A stretch of 49,480 bases of DNA from Sphingobacteriaceae bacterium (GTDB lineage: Bacteria > Bacteroidota > Bacteroidia > Sphingobacteriales > Sphingobacteriaceae). This document shows positions 1 to 8,570 of this stretch, in pieces (position 1 is the first letter of the stretch; every line of letters starts with the position of its first letter). Below the pieces are notes generated by a model. The model did no database searches. It worked only from the letters and a program-made list of their open reading frames with translations, and had not been told where the DNA came from. Location of the stretch: the NCBI GenBank assembly GCA_947479815.1, contig CANKAT010000015.1, positions 1 through 49,480 of the forward strand. The letters are read 5' to 3'. The position numbers were made by a program, and so were the translations under genes.

Positions 1-98
1 AAAACAGCGAATAAATCCCACCGCTGCGCCTGCTGCTATGAAAGGTTCTGCGAGGGATGGGGTTGTCATTGCCGCACCAGTCAATGCGGAAGAAAGGT
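1..98 (-). repeat. dispersed repeat, partial copy A1
   Basis: On the minus strand this segment reads through a GCATTGACTGGTGCGGCAAT stretch and a GCAGCAGGCGCAGCGGTGGG stretch, ending in TTTATTCGCTGTTTT. The same words recur in the copies near 10078 and 10711. The copy is cut by the window start. No coding frame is conserved between copies. It is a non-coding dispersed repeat of unknown role. Confidence 0.7.
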
Positions 99-164
99 GA
101 ACGGAGGTTCAGTGAATGGACGATTTGTTTAACATTGATATAAATTATCCTGTGCCTGGAGTTA

Positions 165-336
165 GCTAATTTCATTCCTAATTTCACTCCGCTCATAGCC
201 GCGGGGGCTTAGTTCTTTTTCTGTAGCAAAAAAGAACCATGCCGAGGCGGTACGACGAGACCATGAGCACCTTTAAAAAACAATAAAAAACAGCGAATAA
301 CTGCTACCGCTGCGCCTGCTGCTATGGAAAGTTCTG
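165..336 (-). repeat. dispersed repeat, copy A2
   Basis: Second copy of the same family, also minus-oriented. It shares the core words TGGTCTCGTCGTACCGCCTC and CCCCGCGGCTATGAGCGG with the copies around 10078-10363 and 10711-10974. It contains a T-run / CTACAG / A-run segment that can fold. From here to the first gene at 519 the sequence is AT-rich and I see nothing else in it beyond the presumed promoter of that gene. Confidence 0.75.
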
Positions 337-518
337 CCCTTCAGCAGGTGAGGGACCTTCGTTTTCATGGCCAGGCCGCAAAAATCAGCAATTCTCTTAT
401 ATTTGAGAAAATACAAACAAGAAATGTCTCCATCTTTTTTTAAAAATCAATACCATTTATTCAAGAAAAAACAAATAATTAATCTGCCAAAGGACAGAAA
501 ACTTTAAGAATAATTAAT

Positions 519-1868
519 ATGAAGTTAAATAAATTAATTAAAACAACATTTTTATTATTAATAATTACATGTTCTGGCATAATAGCCTTGGCACAAAAAT
601 CATCTATTAAACTGATTGTACTAGATCCCGGACACGGACATGCAACCTATATGCAGGGAAGAATGTATGAAGGTATCGATCCAGAGGTTCATGTGTATGC
701 TCCTGTAGGTCCGGATGTAGAAACTTACCTAAACAGTATCAACAGAAGCAATAATCGTACAAGCAACCCTACCAATTGGAAGATTGTTCTTTATACCGGA
801 ACTGATTACCTGGAAAAAATGCTTGCTGAAAAAAAAGGCAATGCCGTGATTATTTCAGGAAACAACAGCAAAAAAGCCAATTACATTCGCCGTTCCATTG
901 AAGCGGGGCTAAATGTACTTGCTGATAAACCTTTAGCAGTTACACCAGAGGATTTTGAAAAGCTGAAAATATCATTCAATATTGCAGTCAAAAAGAATGT
1001 GCTGCTATTCGACCCAATGGATCTTCGTTTTGACATTAGTAATATCCTGCAAAGGGAACTGGCTGCAACAACAGAACTATTTGGGACACTTACCAAAGGC
1101 AGTATTGATAATCCATCCTTAATTCAGTCGAACCTCCATCATTTTTTAAAGTTCTCAGGCACTGAACCTGCCCGTCGTCCGGCTTGGTTTTTTGACATTG
1201 AACAACAAGGGCATGGAATAACCGATGTTAGCACACACCTGGTTGATATGACGCAGTGGGCAGCTTTTCCTGAACAGATCATAGATCCTAAAAAAGATCT
1301 CAAAATACTAAGTTCAAAGGAATGGCAAACGAGCCTGACACCTTCAGAATTCAAATTGATTACCCGCGTAGACTACCCTGATTATCTGAAAAAATATGTC
1401 AATGACAGTATTTTATCCGTTTATGCAAATGGAGAAATCAATTATATAATCAAAGGAATCCATTCTAAAGTTTCTGTCGCGTGGCACTACAGAGAGCCTG
1501 TAGGTTCAAGTGATACACATTATGCACTAATGCGGGGAACAAAAGCCGTATTAGAGCTCCGCCAAGGTACTGAAGAACAGTATAAGGCAACATTATATAT
1601 TAAAGCTGCAGAAGGTATCTCAGCAGAAGATTTCAACAAAACAATAGATCAGGTAAAATCAAAGTTTCAGCAGAAATACCCGGGTTTCGACCTGATTAAA
1701 AGAGGGAATGAATACACTGTAAAACCCGGAACATTTAAGAGTACCAATTCCGCTGAAGTAGCTATTTCGTACATCCTAAACAATAAAATGCCTACATGGG
1801 AAGTACCCAATATGATTGCGAAATATTATATCACTACCGGAGCAATCAGAAACATTAAAAGGGACTAA
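519..1868 (+). CDS. exported Gfo/Idh/MocA-type putative oxidoreductase
   Basis: Protein of 449 residues. Residues 1-26 form a signal peptide (hydrophobic stretch ending ALAQ), so the product is exported. The N-terminal half is a dinucleotide-binding fold with the family's conserved DKP motif at 136-138 (Gfo/Idh/MocA enzymes use E/D-K-P, where Lys is catalytic). The remainder matches my memory of the putative oxidoreductase C-terminal domain common in Bacteroidota. The canonical GxGxxG is replaced by a DPGHGHA segment near residue 36, so cofactor use is uncertain. The next gene, apbE, starts 7 bp after the stop, implying co-transcription. The substrate is unknown; related Bacteroidota proteins are usually tied to sugar metabolism, which would suit the fucose operon nearby. 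Confidence 0.75.
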   Translation: MKLNKLIKTTFLLLIITCSGIIALAQKSSIKLIVLDPGHGHATYMQGRMYEGIDPEVHVYAPVGPDVETYLNSINRSNNRTSNPTNWKIVLYTGTDYLEKMLAEKKGNAVIISGNNSKKANYIRRSIEAGLNVLADKPLAVTPEDFEKLKISFNIAVKKNVLLFDPMDLRFDISNILQRELAATTELFGTLTKGSIDNPSLIQSNLHHFLKFSGTEPARRPAWFFDIEQQGHGITDVSTHLVDMTQWAAFPEQIIDPKKDLKILSSKEWQTSLTPSEFKLITRVDYPDYLKKYVNDSILSVYANGEINYIIKGIHSKVSVAWHYREPVGSSDTHYALMRGTKAVLELRQGTEEQYKATLYIKAAEGISAEDFNKTIDQVKSKFQQKYPGFDLIKRGNEYTVKPGTFKSTNSAEVAISYILNNKMPTWEVPNMIAKYYITTGAIRNIKRD

Positions 1869-1875
1869 CTAGACT

Positions 1876-2931
1876 ATGAATAATGGGAGGTTTAAGAATA
1901 CGTGCGGAAGTAAGATAAACAGATTTTTATTAATCCTATTTTTCATTTTCACATTCTCAATTATCAGCTCCTGCTCGCTCAACCGAAGGCAAGCATCATT
2001 ATCAGCCGCTTATAAAATTGAGGGCTTTGCTCAGGGCACCAGTTATCAGATCACCTATTATGCTAAATCTGCGATCATCAGTAGCAGTTCCATCAATCAA
2101 CTTTTCAATGAGCTAGACAGTTCCCTTTCCATTTACAAACCCTATTCCCTGATTAATCAATTCAATAATTCGGCGAATGGACTGATCATGGATGATCATC
2201 TTTTTAAAGTTGTGCAGCGTTCAATGAAAATTTGGAAAGAAAGTGAGGGCGTGTTTGACATCAGCATATTGCCAATCGTGGAGGCATGGGGATTTGGTGC
2301 GAAGAAACATAGCATAGAACCAAGCAATTCCGAAATTGCTAGAGCCCTATCTTGTTCAGGTTCTGATAAACTCCGTATAGAAGGCAAACGGCTAATCAAA
2401 ACCATTCCCTGTCTTAAAATTGATGTCAATGGTATTGCCCAGGGCTATAGCGTAGATGTGATTGCCAAGCATTTAGAAAGTAAAGGCGTTCAAAATTACC
2501 TGATCGAAATTGGCGGCGAGATCCGGGTAAAAGGTCGAAAACAACCCGGAAATCAGCTCATGCGAATTGGGATCGAGCAGCCAGCAGAAAATGGAAATGA
2601 CGAACCCATCATTCAGAAAGTTATTGAATTGCATGCCGGAGCAATAACCACATCAGGTAATTACCGAAAGTTTATCCAGAACGGATCGAAGAAACTCTCC
2701 CATCTCATGGATCCAAAAACCGGCCGTCCGATTGATAATAAGATGATCAGTGTAACGGTTAAAACTAGAAATGCGATGAGTGCAGACGGGTATGACAATG
2801 TACTCATCGGATTAGGCATTGAAAAAGCATTTGCCTTCCTAAAAAAACATAAAGATTTGGAAGCCTATTTTATTTACCGGGATGATAATGGTGTGGTGAG
2901 AGATACGGCGAGTGCTGGATTTTTTAAGTAA
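1876..2931 (+). CDS. apbE: FAD:protein FMN transferase (ApbE family)
   Basis: Lipoprotein of 351 residues with a lipobox Cys at about residue 33 (ISSC). ApbE proteins attach FMN from FAD to a Ser/Thr of target proteins such as Nqr/Rnf subunits, in the periplasm. Diagnostic segments are DVNGIAQGYSVD (183-194), EIGGE (211-215), SHLMDPKTG (275-283) and the metal-site region SADGYDN (302-308). Length is normal for the family. The gene follows the exported oxidoreductase by 7 bp. No flavinylated partner (NqrC, RnfG or an FMN-bind domain) is visible in the window, so its target is probably elsewhere. Confidence 0.9.
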   Translation: MNNGRFKNTCGSKINRFLLILFFIFTFSIISSCSLNRRQASLSAAYKIEGFAQGTSYQITYYAKSAIISSSSINQLFNELDSSLSIYKPYSLINQFNNSANGLIMDDHLFKVVQRSMKIWKESEGVFDISILPIVEAWGFGAKKHSIEPSNSEIARALSCSGSDKLRIEGKRLIKTIPCLKIDVNGIAQGYSVDVIAKHLESKGVQNYLIEIGGEIRVKGRKQPGNQLMRIGIEQPAENGNDEPIIQKVIELHAGAITTSGNYRKFIQNGSKKLSHLMDPKTGRPIDNKMISVTVKTRNAMSADGYDNVLIGLGIEKAFAFLKKHKDLEAYFIYRDDNGVVRDTASAGFFK

Positions 2932-2941
2932 GGGGTGAGGA

Positions 2942-3045
2942 CTGTTATCTGTTGTCTGTTATCTGTTATCTGTTATCTGTTGTCTGTTATCTGTTGTCTG
3001 TTGTCTGTTATCTGTTGTCTGTTATCTGTTGTCTGTTATCTGTTG
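2942..3045. repeat. heptamer tandem repeat CTGTTRT
   Basis: Fourteen perfect 7-bp units, each CTGTTAT or CTGTTGT in irregular alternation, followed by a degenerate CTGTTGG. The array lies between the stop of apbE and the convergent end of the fucose operon. The only within-unit variation is A/G at position 6. Downstream (3046-3178) there is a GTTAGTTAGG-like stretch and then a pyrimidine-rich CTTTTGGCTTT segment. Confidence 0.95.
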
Positions 3046-3178
3046 GTTAGGTAGTTAGTTAATAAGTTGGTTAGGGTGCATAAATATCTAATAAACAAAA
3101 TTTCGCTTTCAGCTTTATACTTATAACTTATTACTTCCCGCTTTTGGCTTTTGGCTTTCTGCTTTCCCCTTTCTACTT

Positions 3179-3961
3179 TCAACCTATCGCTCTATCCAAA
3201 TGCGTATATCCCCCATCCACATGGATCAATTGTCCGGTGGTATGAGATGATCGGTCAGATAAGAGAAAAGCAACGGTATCAGCGATTTCTTTTGCGGTGG
3301 TCATTCTTTTCCCTAGGGGAATCTTTTTAATGATCTCCTGCAAGGTTTCTTTTGGATTGGGAAGCGTTTTTATCCAGCTTTCATAAAGTGGAGTATAACA
3401 TTCTGCGACAATTACTGAATTAACACGGATCCCCTCTTTTAATAGTTCAACGGCCCATTCGCGGGTCAGGGCATTGCGGGCGCCATTGGAAGCAGCATAG
3501 GCCGAAGTCCCTCCTTGACCGGTTTCGGCCACTTTTGAACCAATATTTACGATGCATCCTTGTGAAGCTTTTAACGCGGGCAAGGCATGATGAGCCATCA
3601 GGTAATAATGCACTACATTTTTATGTAAACTATCAATAAATCGCTGATAATTACCGCTTTCTAGTCCAACATTATCATTCACCCCGGCATTATTTACCAA
3701 AGCATCTATTCTACCCCATTTTTGCAAGGTCAGTTTGACCACATTCTCACATTCCATTGGCTGAGTAAGTTCGGCAACGATTTGGGAGCCACGGCCACCG
3801 CCTGCTTCAATTTCGGCGATCAGCTTTAGGTTATCCTCTTCATTTCTGCCAACTACCACAGGAATTGCTCCCTCTGCAGCTAAAACTTTCACGATTCCTG
3901 CTCCTATGCCCTTGGCACCGCCAGTCACAATAATTACCTTATCAGTTAGATGTAGATCCAT
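3179..3961 (-). CDS. SDR oxidoreductase, probable L-fucose dehydrogenase with altered active site
   Basis: Protein of 260 residues. A TGGAKGIG nucleotide-binding motif lies at 13-20 and NNAG at 90-93. Catalytic Ser142 (NIGS) and Tyr155 are present. The active-site Lys expected four residues after the Tyr is Asn159 (Y-A-A-S-N; codon AAT at 3485-3487). The C-terminal TTGQLIHVDGG segment is typical of classical SDRs. As last gene of the cluster it most likely oxidises L-fucose to L-fucono-lactone, by analogy with the SDR of Campylobacter-type fucose operons. The substrate is inferred from neighbours. The Lys-to-Asn change could lower or abolish activity, or be specific to this subfamily. Confidence 0.8.
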   Translation of the reverse strand: MDLHLTDKVIIVTGGAKGIGAGIVKVLAAEGAIPVVVGRNEEDNLKLIAEIEAGGGRGSQIVAELTQPMECENVVKLTLQKWGRIDALVNNAGVNDNVGLESGNYQRFIDSLHKNVVHYYLMAHHALPALKASQGCIVNIGSKVAETGQGGTSAYAASNGARNALTREWAVELLKEGIRVNSVIVAECYTPLYESWIKTLPNPKETLQEIIKKIPLGKRMTTAKEIADTVAFLLSDRSSHTTGQLIHVDGGYTHLDRAIG

Positions 3962-4025
3962 GAATTAAATTTACAATAATTATTATTTAAGAAGTATGAT
4001 GTTGTATAATGACCGGAAAAATGTA

Positions 4026-4853
4026 TCATAATTTATAAAACAGGGTGGCATTCTTGCCCCAGATCAATTCCTGTTCATGAATTGTTAATCTATCTAAATA
4101 GTCATTCATTAGATCACAAACCTGTCCATAACTTGCCGCAAGCCGGCATACTGGCCAATCTGAGCCGAATAACAGGCGTTCGGGACCGAAAAATTCAAGC
4201 ACCTTGTCCATATATGGATAAATATCTTCCTTCTTCCATGCGCTGTGGTCTGCTTCGGTTACCATTCCTGAGAGTTTACAGAATACGTTTTTATGGGAGG
4301 CGAGTTTTTTTAAATCTGCTGCCCATGTTGCAGAAGTGCCATTTTTAATGTTGGGTTTGGCCAGGTGGTCGAGTATAAATCTCTGCTCATTACCTACAAG
4401 GATAAGGTCTGAGGTGACAGACAGGTGCTGCGGGTAAATGAGAATGTCGTAGGTAAATCCGTACAATTGCAGTGCAGATATACCTCGTTGAAATTCGGGT
4501 TTGAGTATAAATTCGATTGGCTCTGCCTGCAGAATATGCCTAAATCCTTTAAGTTTAGGAAATTGAGAATAATGTTCAAGTCGTTCATGGATGGTATCAG
4601 CGCAAAGATCTATCCAGCCCACCACTCCTTTAATAAATTCATTTTCTGTTGCAAGGCTGAGTAAGAAATCGGTTTCATTTTCTGACTGATCAGCCTGAAC
4701 GGCGATGCAAGAGTTCAGCCCATTGGCATCCATCAAGGGTTTCAGATCATGAGGAAGGAAATCATGTTTAATGACTTCCATATCCTCTGTGATCCAACTA
4801 TCCCTTATGGGATCAAATTTCCAGAAGTGCTGATGTGCATCAACTTTCTCCAT
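4026..4853 (-). CDS. amidohydrolase-2 family lactonase (probable L-fuconolactonase)
   Basis: TIM-barrel metal-dependent hydrolase of 275 residues. The metal-binding HxH of strand 1 is at residues 7-9 (DAHQHF) and the strand-8 Asp lies in GSDWPV near 230. It matches COG3618 lactonases, which open sugar-acid lactones such as L-fucono- or L-rhamnono-lactone. The start overlaps the end of the upstream FAH gene by 14 bp, so the two are translationally coupled. Role in the pathway: hydrolysis of the lactone made by the dehydrogenase encoded at 3179. Confidence 0.85.
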   Translation of the reverse strand: MEKVDAHQHFWKFDPIRDSWITEDMEVIKHDFLPHDLKPLMDANGLNSCIAVQADQSENETDFLLSLATENEFIKGVVGWIDLCADTIHERLEHYSQFPKLKGFRHILQAEPIEFILKPEFQRGISALQLYGFTYDILIYPQHLSVTSDLILVGNEQRFILDHLAKPNIKNGTSATWAADLKKLASHKNVFCKLSGMVTEADHSAWKKEDIYPYMDKVLEFFGPERLLFGSDWPVCRLAASYGQVCDLMNDYLDRLTIHEQELIWGKNATLFYKL

Positions 4854-5697
4854 AGGCTTTTACTTCCTGTCTTGAAACTCCTAGTCCGTCGATACCCAGC
4901 TCAATCACATCTCCTGATTTCAGGAAGATTGATGGATTAAAGCCCATACCTACACCTGCAGGGGTACCTGTTGAAACTACATCACCAGGTAATAGGGTCA
5001 TGAATTTACTGACATAAGAGATCAGGAAAGGAACATTGAAGATCAAATCATCTGTATTACTGTCCTGTAAAATTTTACCGTTCAACTTTAGCCATAATCT
5101 CAATTTATGAGGATCAGCGATCTCATCAGCGGTAGCCAAAAATGGACCAAGCGGGGCAAAAGTATCGCATCCTTTTCCTTTGTCCCAGGTTCCGCCACGC
5201 TCCAGCTGCCATTCACGTTCAGAAACATCGTTATGAAGTACGTACCCGGCAACATAGTCTAAAGCCTCAGCTTCAGTTACATAACTAGCTTTTTTACCAA
5301 TCACAAAGGCCAACTCAACTTCCCAGTCTGATTTTACCGAATCTTTCGGTATCACGATCGGGTCAAATGGTCCCGATAAGGAGGTGGTGGATTTCATGAA
5401 TAGAATTGGCTCTGCCGGGATTGCCATTTTTGCTTCTGCAGCATGCTTGGCATAATTTAATCCTATACATAGAATTTTTGAAGGTCGTGCAACCGGTGAA
5501 CCCAGACGCTCATGATCTCCAACAGGCTGAAGCCTACCTTCATTATTCTTTAAAAATGACTCCAGACGAGTAAGTCCGTTATTTTCAAAAAAGGCTTCAT
5601 TGTAGTCTTCTCCAAAAGCTGAAGTATCGTATTTTACCTCATTAATAATTACTCCTGTTTTTTCCAATCCGGGTTTTCCCCACCTGATTAATTTCAT
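4840..5697 (-). CDS. fumarylacetoacetate hydrolase family enzyme (probable 2,4-diketo-3-deoxy-L-fuconate hydrolase)
   Basis: Protein of 285 residues with an N-terminal cap and a C-terminal FAH fold. Metal-site segments include the acidic DWEVELAFVIG stretch and the STGTPAGVG motif near the C-terminus. FAH proteins in non-phosphorylating fucose or rhamnose pathways cleave the 2,4-diketo-3-deoxy acid into pyruvate and L-lactate. Position between the second SDR and the lactonase supports that role. Generic annotation would be ureidoglycolate lyase-like, but no purine genes are nearby. Confidence 0.85.
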   Translation of the reverse strand: MKLIRWGKPGLEKTGVIINEVKYDTSAFGEDYNEAFFENNGLTRLESFLKNNEGRLQPVGDHERLGSPVARPSKILCIGLNYAKHAAEAKMAIPAEPILFMKSTTSLSGPFDPIVIPKDSVKSDWEVELAFVIGKKASYVTEAEALDYVAGYVLHNDVSEREWQLERGGTWDKGKGCDTFAPLGPFLATADEIADPHKLRLWLKLNGKILQDSNTDDLIFNVPFLISYVSKFMTLLPGDVVSTGTPAGVGMGFNPSIFLKSGDVIELGIDGLGVSRQEVKAYGES

Positions 5698-5771
5698 TGT
5701 ATTTGTATATTTTTTAGTTTGAGAATCGTATAAATAGGGTCAAATACCCTTTAACTTGAATTGAATACGTA

Positions 5772-6536
5772 TTAACTATTCAATTTAATAAAGCCTCCAT
5801 CAATCGGATAATCATTTCCGGTTACAAAACTAGATTCATCTGCGCATAAGTACAAGGCAATTGCCGCAATATCATCTGGAGTTGCCATTCTGCCAACCGG
5901 CTGAGTTTTAGAAAGTTTTTCGAACATTTCTTTCTCCTGACCAGGATAGTTTTTAGCAATGAATCCATCTACAAAAGGTGTATGAACCCTAGCAGGAGAT
6001 ATGCTGTTACAACGAATGTTATCTGCCAGGTAATCTTTCGCTACAGAAAGTGTCATTGCGTAAATGGCACCTTTACTCATTGAATAAGCAAAGCGATCAG
6101 CTACACCAACAATAGCAACAATAGATGCCAAGTTCAGGATAACACCACCACCATTTTTCTTCATCAAAGGAATAGTGGCAAAAAGACAGTTGTAGGCACC
6201 CTTTACATTCACATTGTAAATTCTATCCAGGTCTGCTTCTGAGGTGGTGTCGGCCCTACCCACATGAGCAATACCTGCATTATTAACCAAAATATCGACC
6301 TTCCCGATACTATTGAATAAAGAAACAACCTCCGACTGCTTTGACACATCGCATCCGTGAACAGATGCTGATCCACCTGCTTCGATGATCTCTTTGCATA
6401 CGGCAAGGCCTGCATCCTGATTAAGTTCCAAAATTTTAACATCGGCACCTTGCGCTGCAAATACTTTAGCAATACCTCTTCCGATACCACTTCCACCACC
6501 GGTAATTACGGCTGTTTTTCCTTTTAAACTAAACAT
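5772..6536 (-). CDS. SDR oxidoreductase, probable 2-keto-3-deoxy-L-fuconate dehydrogenase
   Basis: Protein of 254 residues with a complete classical SDR set: TGGGSGIGRGIA near residue 12, NNAG near 86, Ser in NLAS near 136 and an intact YSMSK active site near 150. In the oxidative fucose pathway this step converts 2-keto-3-deoxy-L-fuconate to the 2,4-diketo acid with NAD+. It lies between the dehydratase (21 bp downstream of its stop) and the FAH hydrolase. Unlike the SDR at 3179, the catalytic Lys is present. The alternative assignment (this enzyme is the fucose dehydrogenase and the other acts later) cannot be excluded. Confidence 0.82.
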   Translation of the reverse strand: MFSLKGKTAVITGGGSGIGRGIAKVFAAQGADVKILELNQDAGLAVCKEIIEAGGSASVHGCDVSKQSEVVSLFNSIGKVDILVNNAGIAHVGRADTTSEADLDRIYNVNVKGAYNCLFATIPLMKKNGGGVILNLASIVAIVGVADRFAYSMSKGAIYAMTLSVAKDYLADNIRCNSISPARVHTPFVDGFIAKNYPGQEKEMFEKLSKTQPVGRMATPDDIAAIALYLCADESSFVTGNDYPIDGGFIKLNS

Positions 6537-6557
6537 ATTTTTATCTTTTTAAAATTA

Positions 6558-8234
6558 TTAAAGTGATACACCACGTTTCCATGGGATAAAATCATCCTGC
6601 CCAAGTTGAACAGCTTTGGGCTGAACTTCACCATTTGCTACACTAATTACATAGTCTAAAATCCGATGTGCGTTCTCTTGAATTGTTTCTGAACCATCGA
6701 TTATCGTTCCGCAGTTAATATCGATAATATCAGGCATTTTAAAAAATGTTTTTGTATTAGTACTCAGCTTGATTACAGGTGCAACTGGATTTCCTGTAGG
6801 AGTTCCCAGTCCAGTAGTAAATAAAACAATATTCGTACCCGAAGCCACTTCTGCAGTGGTGCTTTCCACATCACTACCTGGGGTACACAATAGGTTCAAG
6901 CCCATTTTCGTTACTTTTTCTGGATAATCAAGAACAGCTGCGACGGGAGAGGATCCTCCTTTTTTAGCTGCTCCAGCTGATTTCATAGCATCAGTAATCA
7001 ATCCATCCCGGATATTTCCAGGTGAAGGATTGGCATAGAAACCCGAGCCATCGGCTTCGGCCCTTGCGTTATATGTCCGCATTAAATGCATAAAACGATT
7101 GGCCGTATCCTCATCCACACAGCGGTCACTTAACTCCTGCTCCACCCCGCACAATTCTGGGAATTCAGATAATACAACTGATCCGCCAAGAGAAACAAGA
7201 ATATCGGAGAGATAACCCAGTGCCGGATTAGCCGATATCCCTGAAAAACCATCAGATCCACCACATTCAAGACCTATGCATAATTTTGAAAGTGGTGCTG
7301 GCCTGCGGACGGTCTTATTGGCATCAACCAAACCGGCGAAAGTACGTTTCAGCGCTTCTTGCATCAGGTTTGTTTCGGTCCCCAAATCTTGTTGTTCCAG
7401 AATTGCAAGCGGTTTGCTGAATGAACTATCCCGCTTGTTGATCTCATTTTGCAAGGTGCTAATCTGTGAATGCTGGCAACCCAGACTCAAAATAGTAGCC
7501 CCTGCTACATTGGGATGGGTAATATAGCCGGCAATCAGTCCGCATAGCGTATCTGAATCCTGCTTGGTCCCACCACATCCCATATCATGGGTAAGAAATT
7601 TAATTCCGTCGATATTTGGAAATAACCGAGTCTTTTCTGCTCCTTCAGGCGTAGATTGCAAGTCGGCATTTAGAATTTCTTCTGTTGATTTTCCGGTTCT
7701 ATACAATGAAATAAGGCTTTCAACCTCGTTTTCATAGCTTTTAGCCTTTTTATAGCCCAATTTTTCATCCAATGCTTCTTTAAGGACATTTACATTGCGA
7801 TTTTCACAAAATACCAATGGAATAACCAGCCAGTAATTTGAAGTACCAACTGAGCCATCTGCACGATGAAAGCCATTAAAGGTTTTGCCTTCAAAATTAG
7901 ATGTATCCGGCTTCTGCCAATCTAATTTGCGCTGGCCCAGCACGAAATCGCTAGACGCATGGTACATATTCTGAGTCGTGATTGATTCGCCCAGTGCAAT
8001 AGGCTTGCTGGCGCGGCCAACCAATACTCCATACATGTAAATCTTATCCTCTTCTTTGAAGGGAACCCATGCAAATTTATGCTTTGCGGAAACGTCTGTG
8101 CTCAGCCTAAATGTCTGACTGTTAAACAAGATCTCCTCTCCTAAGTTCATATCCTGTAAAGCAACCAGTACATTATCCAATGGATGGATCTGTAAAAAGC
8201 GATGCTTATTAACCTTTTCGAAATTCGTATTCAT
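6558..8234 (-). CDS. UxaA-family sugar-acid dehydratase (probable L-fuconate dehydratase)
   Basis: Protein of 558 residues matching the altronate/galactarate dehydratase family. It has an N-terminal SAF domain (about 1-100) and the large C-terminal UxaA domain with conserved HDMGCGG, LGCQ and GLECGGSD segments typical of these iron-dependent enzymes. No uronate genes are nearby; every neighbour belongs to 6-deoxysugar oxidation, so it probably dehydrates L-fuconate. UxaA-type proteins occupy this place in Campylobacter jejuni fucose operons, in place of the enolase-superfamily L-fuconate dehydratase. The fused two-domain form is full length. Confidence 0.82.
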   Translation of the reverse strand: MNTNFEKVNKHRFLQIHPLDNVLVALQDMNLGEEILFNSQTFRLSTDVSAKHKFAWVPFKEEDKIYMYGVLVGRASKPIALGESITTQNMYHASSDFVLGQRKLDWQKPDTSNFEGKTFNGFHRADGSVGTSNYWLVIPLVFCENRNVNVLKEALDEKLGYKKAKSYENEVESLISLYRTGKSTEEILNADLQSTPEGAEKTRLFPNIDGIKFLTHDMGCGGTKQDSDTLCGLIAGYITHPNVAGATILSLGCQHSQISTLQNEINKRDSSFSKPLAILEQQDLGTETNLMQEALKRTFAGLVDANKTVRRPAPLSKLCIGLECGGSDGFSGISANPALGYLSDILVSLGGSVVLSEFPELCGVEQELSDRCVDEDTANRFMHLMRTYNARAEADGSGFYANPSPGNIRDGLITDAMKSAGAAKKGGSSPVAAVLDYPEKVTKMGLNLLCTPGSDVESTTAEVASGTNIVLFTTGLGTPTGNPVAPVIKLSTNTKTFFKMPDIIDINCGTIIDGSETIQENAHRILDYVISVANGEVQPKAVQLGQDDFIPWKRGVSL

Positions 8235-8240
8235 AGTAAT

Positions 8241-8570
8241 TTATAATTCAAATATTTTATTCATCAGCACCCATTTCTCACCTGCTTTTACACCAGGAAT
8301 AGCCTGCTGATAATTCCACATCAGTTCTTCCCATTCCTGAACTTTTGCATTTGTGGCATCGGCTTTCCCTTTTTTCTCAAAACTAAACTTTTTATTAACC
8401 TCCATGATCATAAAAAGCCTGTTGGCGAAGCGATAGATCTGCATGTTTTCAATTCCTGAGTTACGGATACTATTAATGATCTCTGGCCAGACTTTCTGAT
8501 GCCAGGCTTCATATTCTGCGATTAGTTTGGGATCATCCTTCAAGTCGAGCGTTAGGCAGTATCTATCCAT
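8241..8570 (-). CDS. L-rhamnose/L-fucose mutarotase family protein
   Basis: Protein of 109 residues, the normal length of RhaM-type mutarotases. The conserved AWHQKVWPEI segment near residue 23 and the YRFANRLFMIMEV strand near 47 mark the family. It interconverts anomers of the imported sugar so that the dehydrogenase receives the right form. Its start overlaps the end of fucP by 8 bp and its stop lies 6 bp before the dehydratase gene, so it is firmly inside the operon. Confidence 0.88.
   Translation of the reverse strand: MDRYCLTLDLKDDPKLIAEYEAWHQKVWPEIINSIRNSGIENMQIYRFANRLFMIMEVNKKFSFEKKGKADATNAKVQEWEELMWNYQQAIPGVKAGEKWVLMNKIFEL

Noticed and set aside
2942-3045. Possible CRISPR array
   Set aside because: Units are 7 bp with no spacers and no cas genes; this is a simple tandem repeat.
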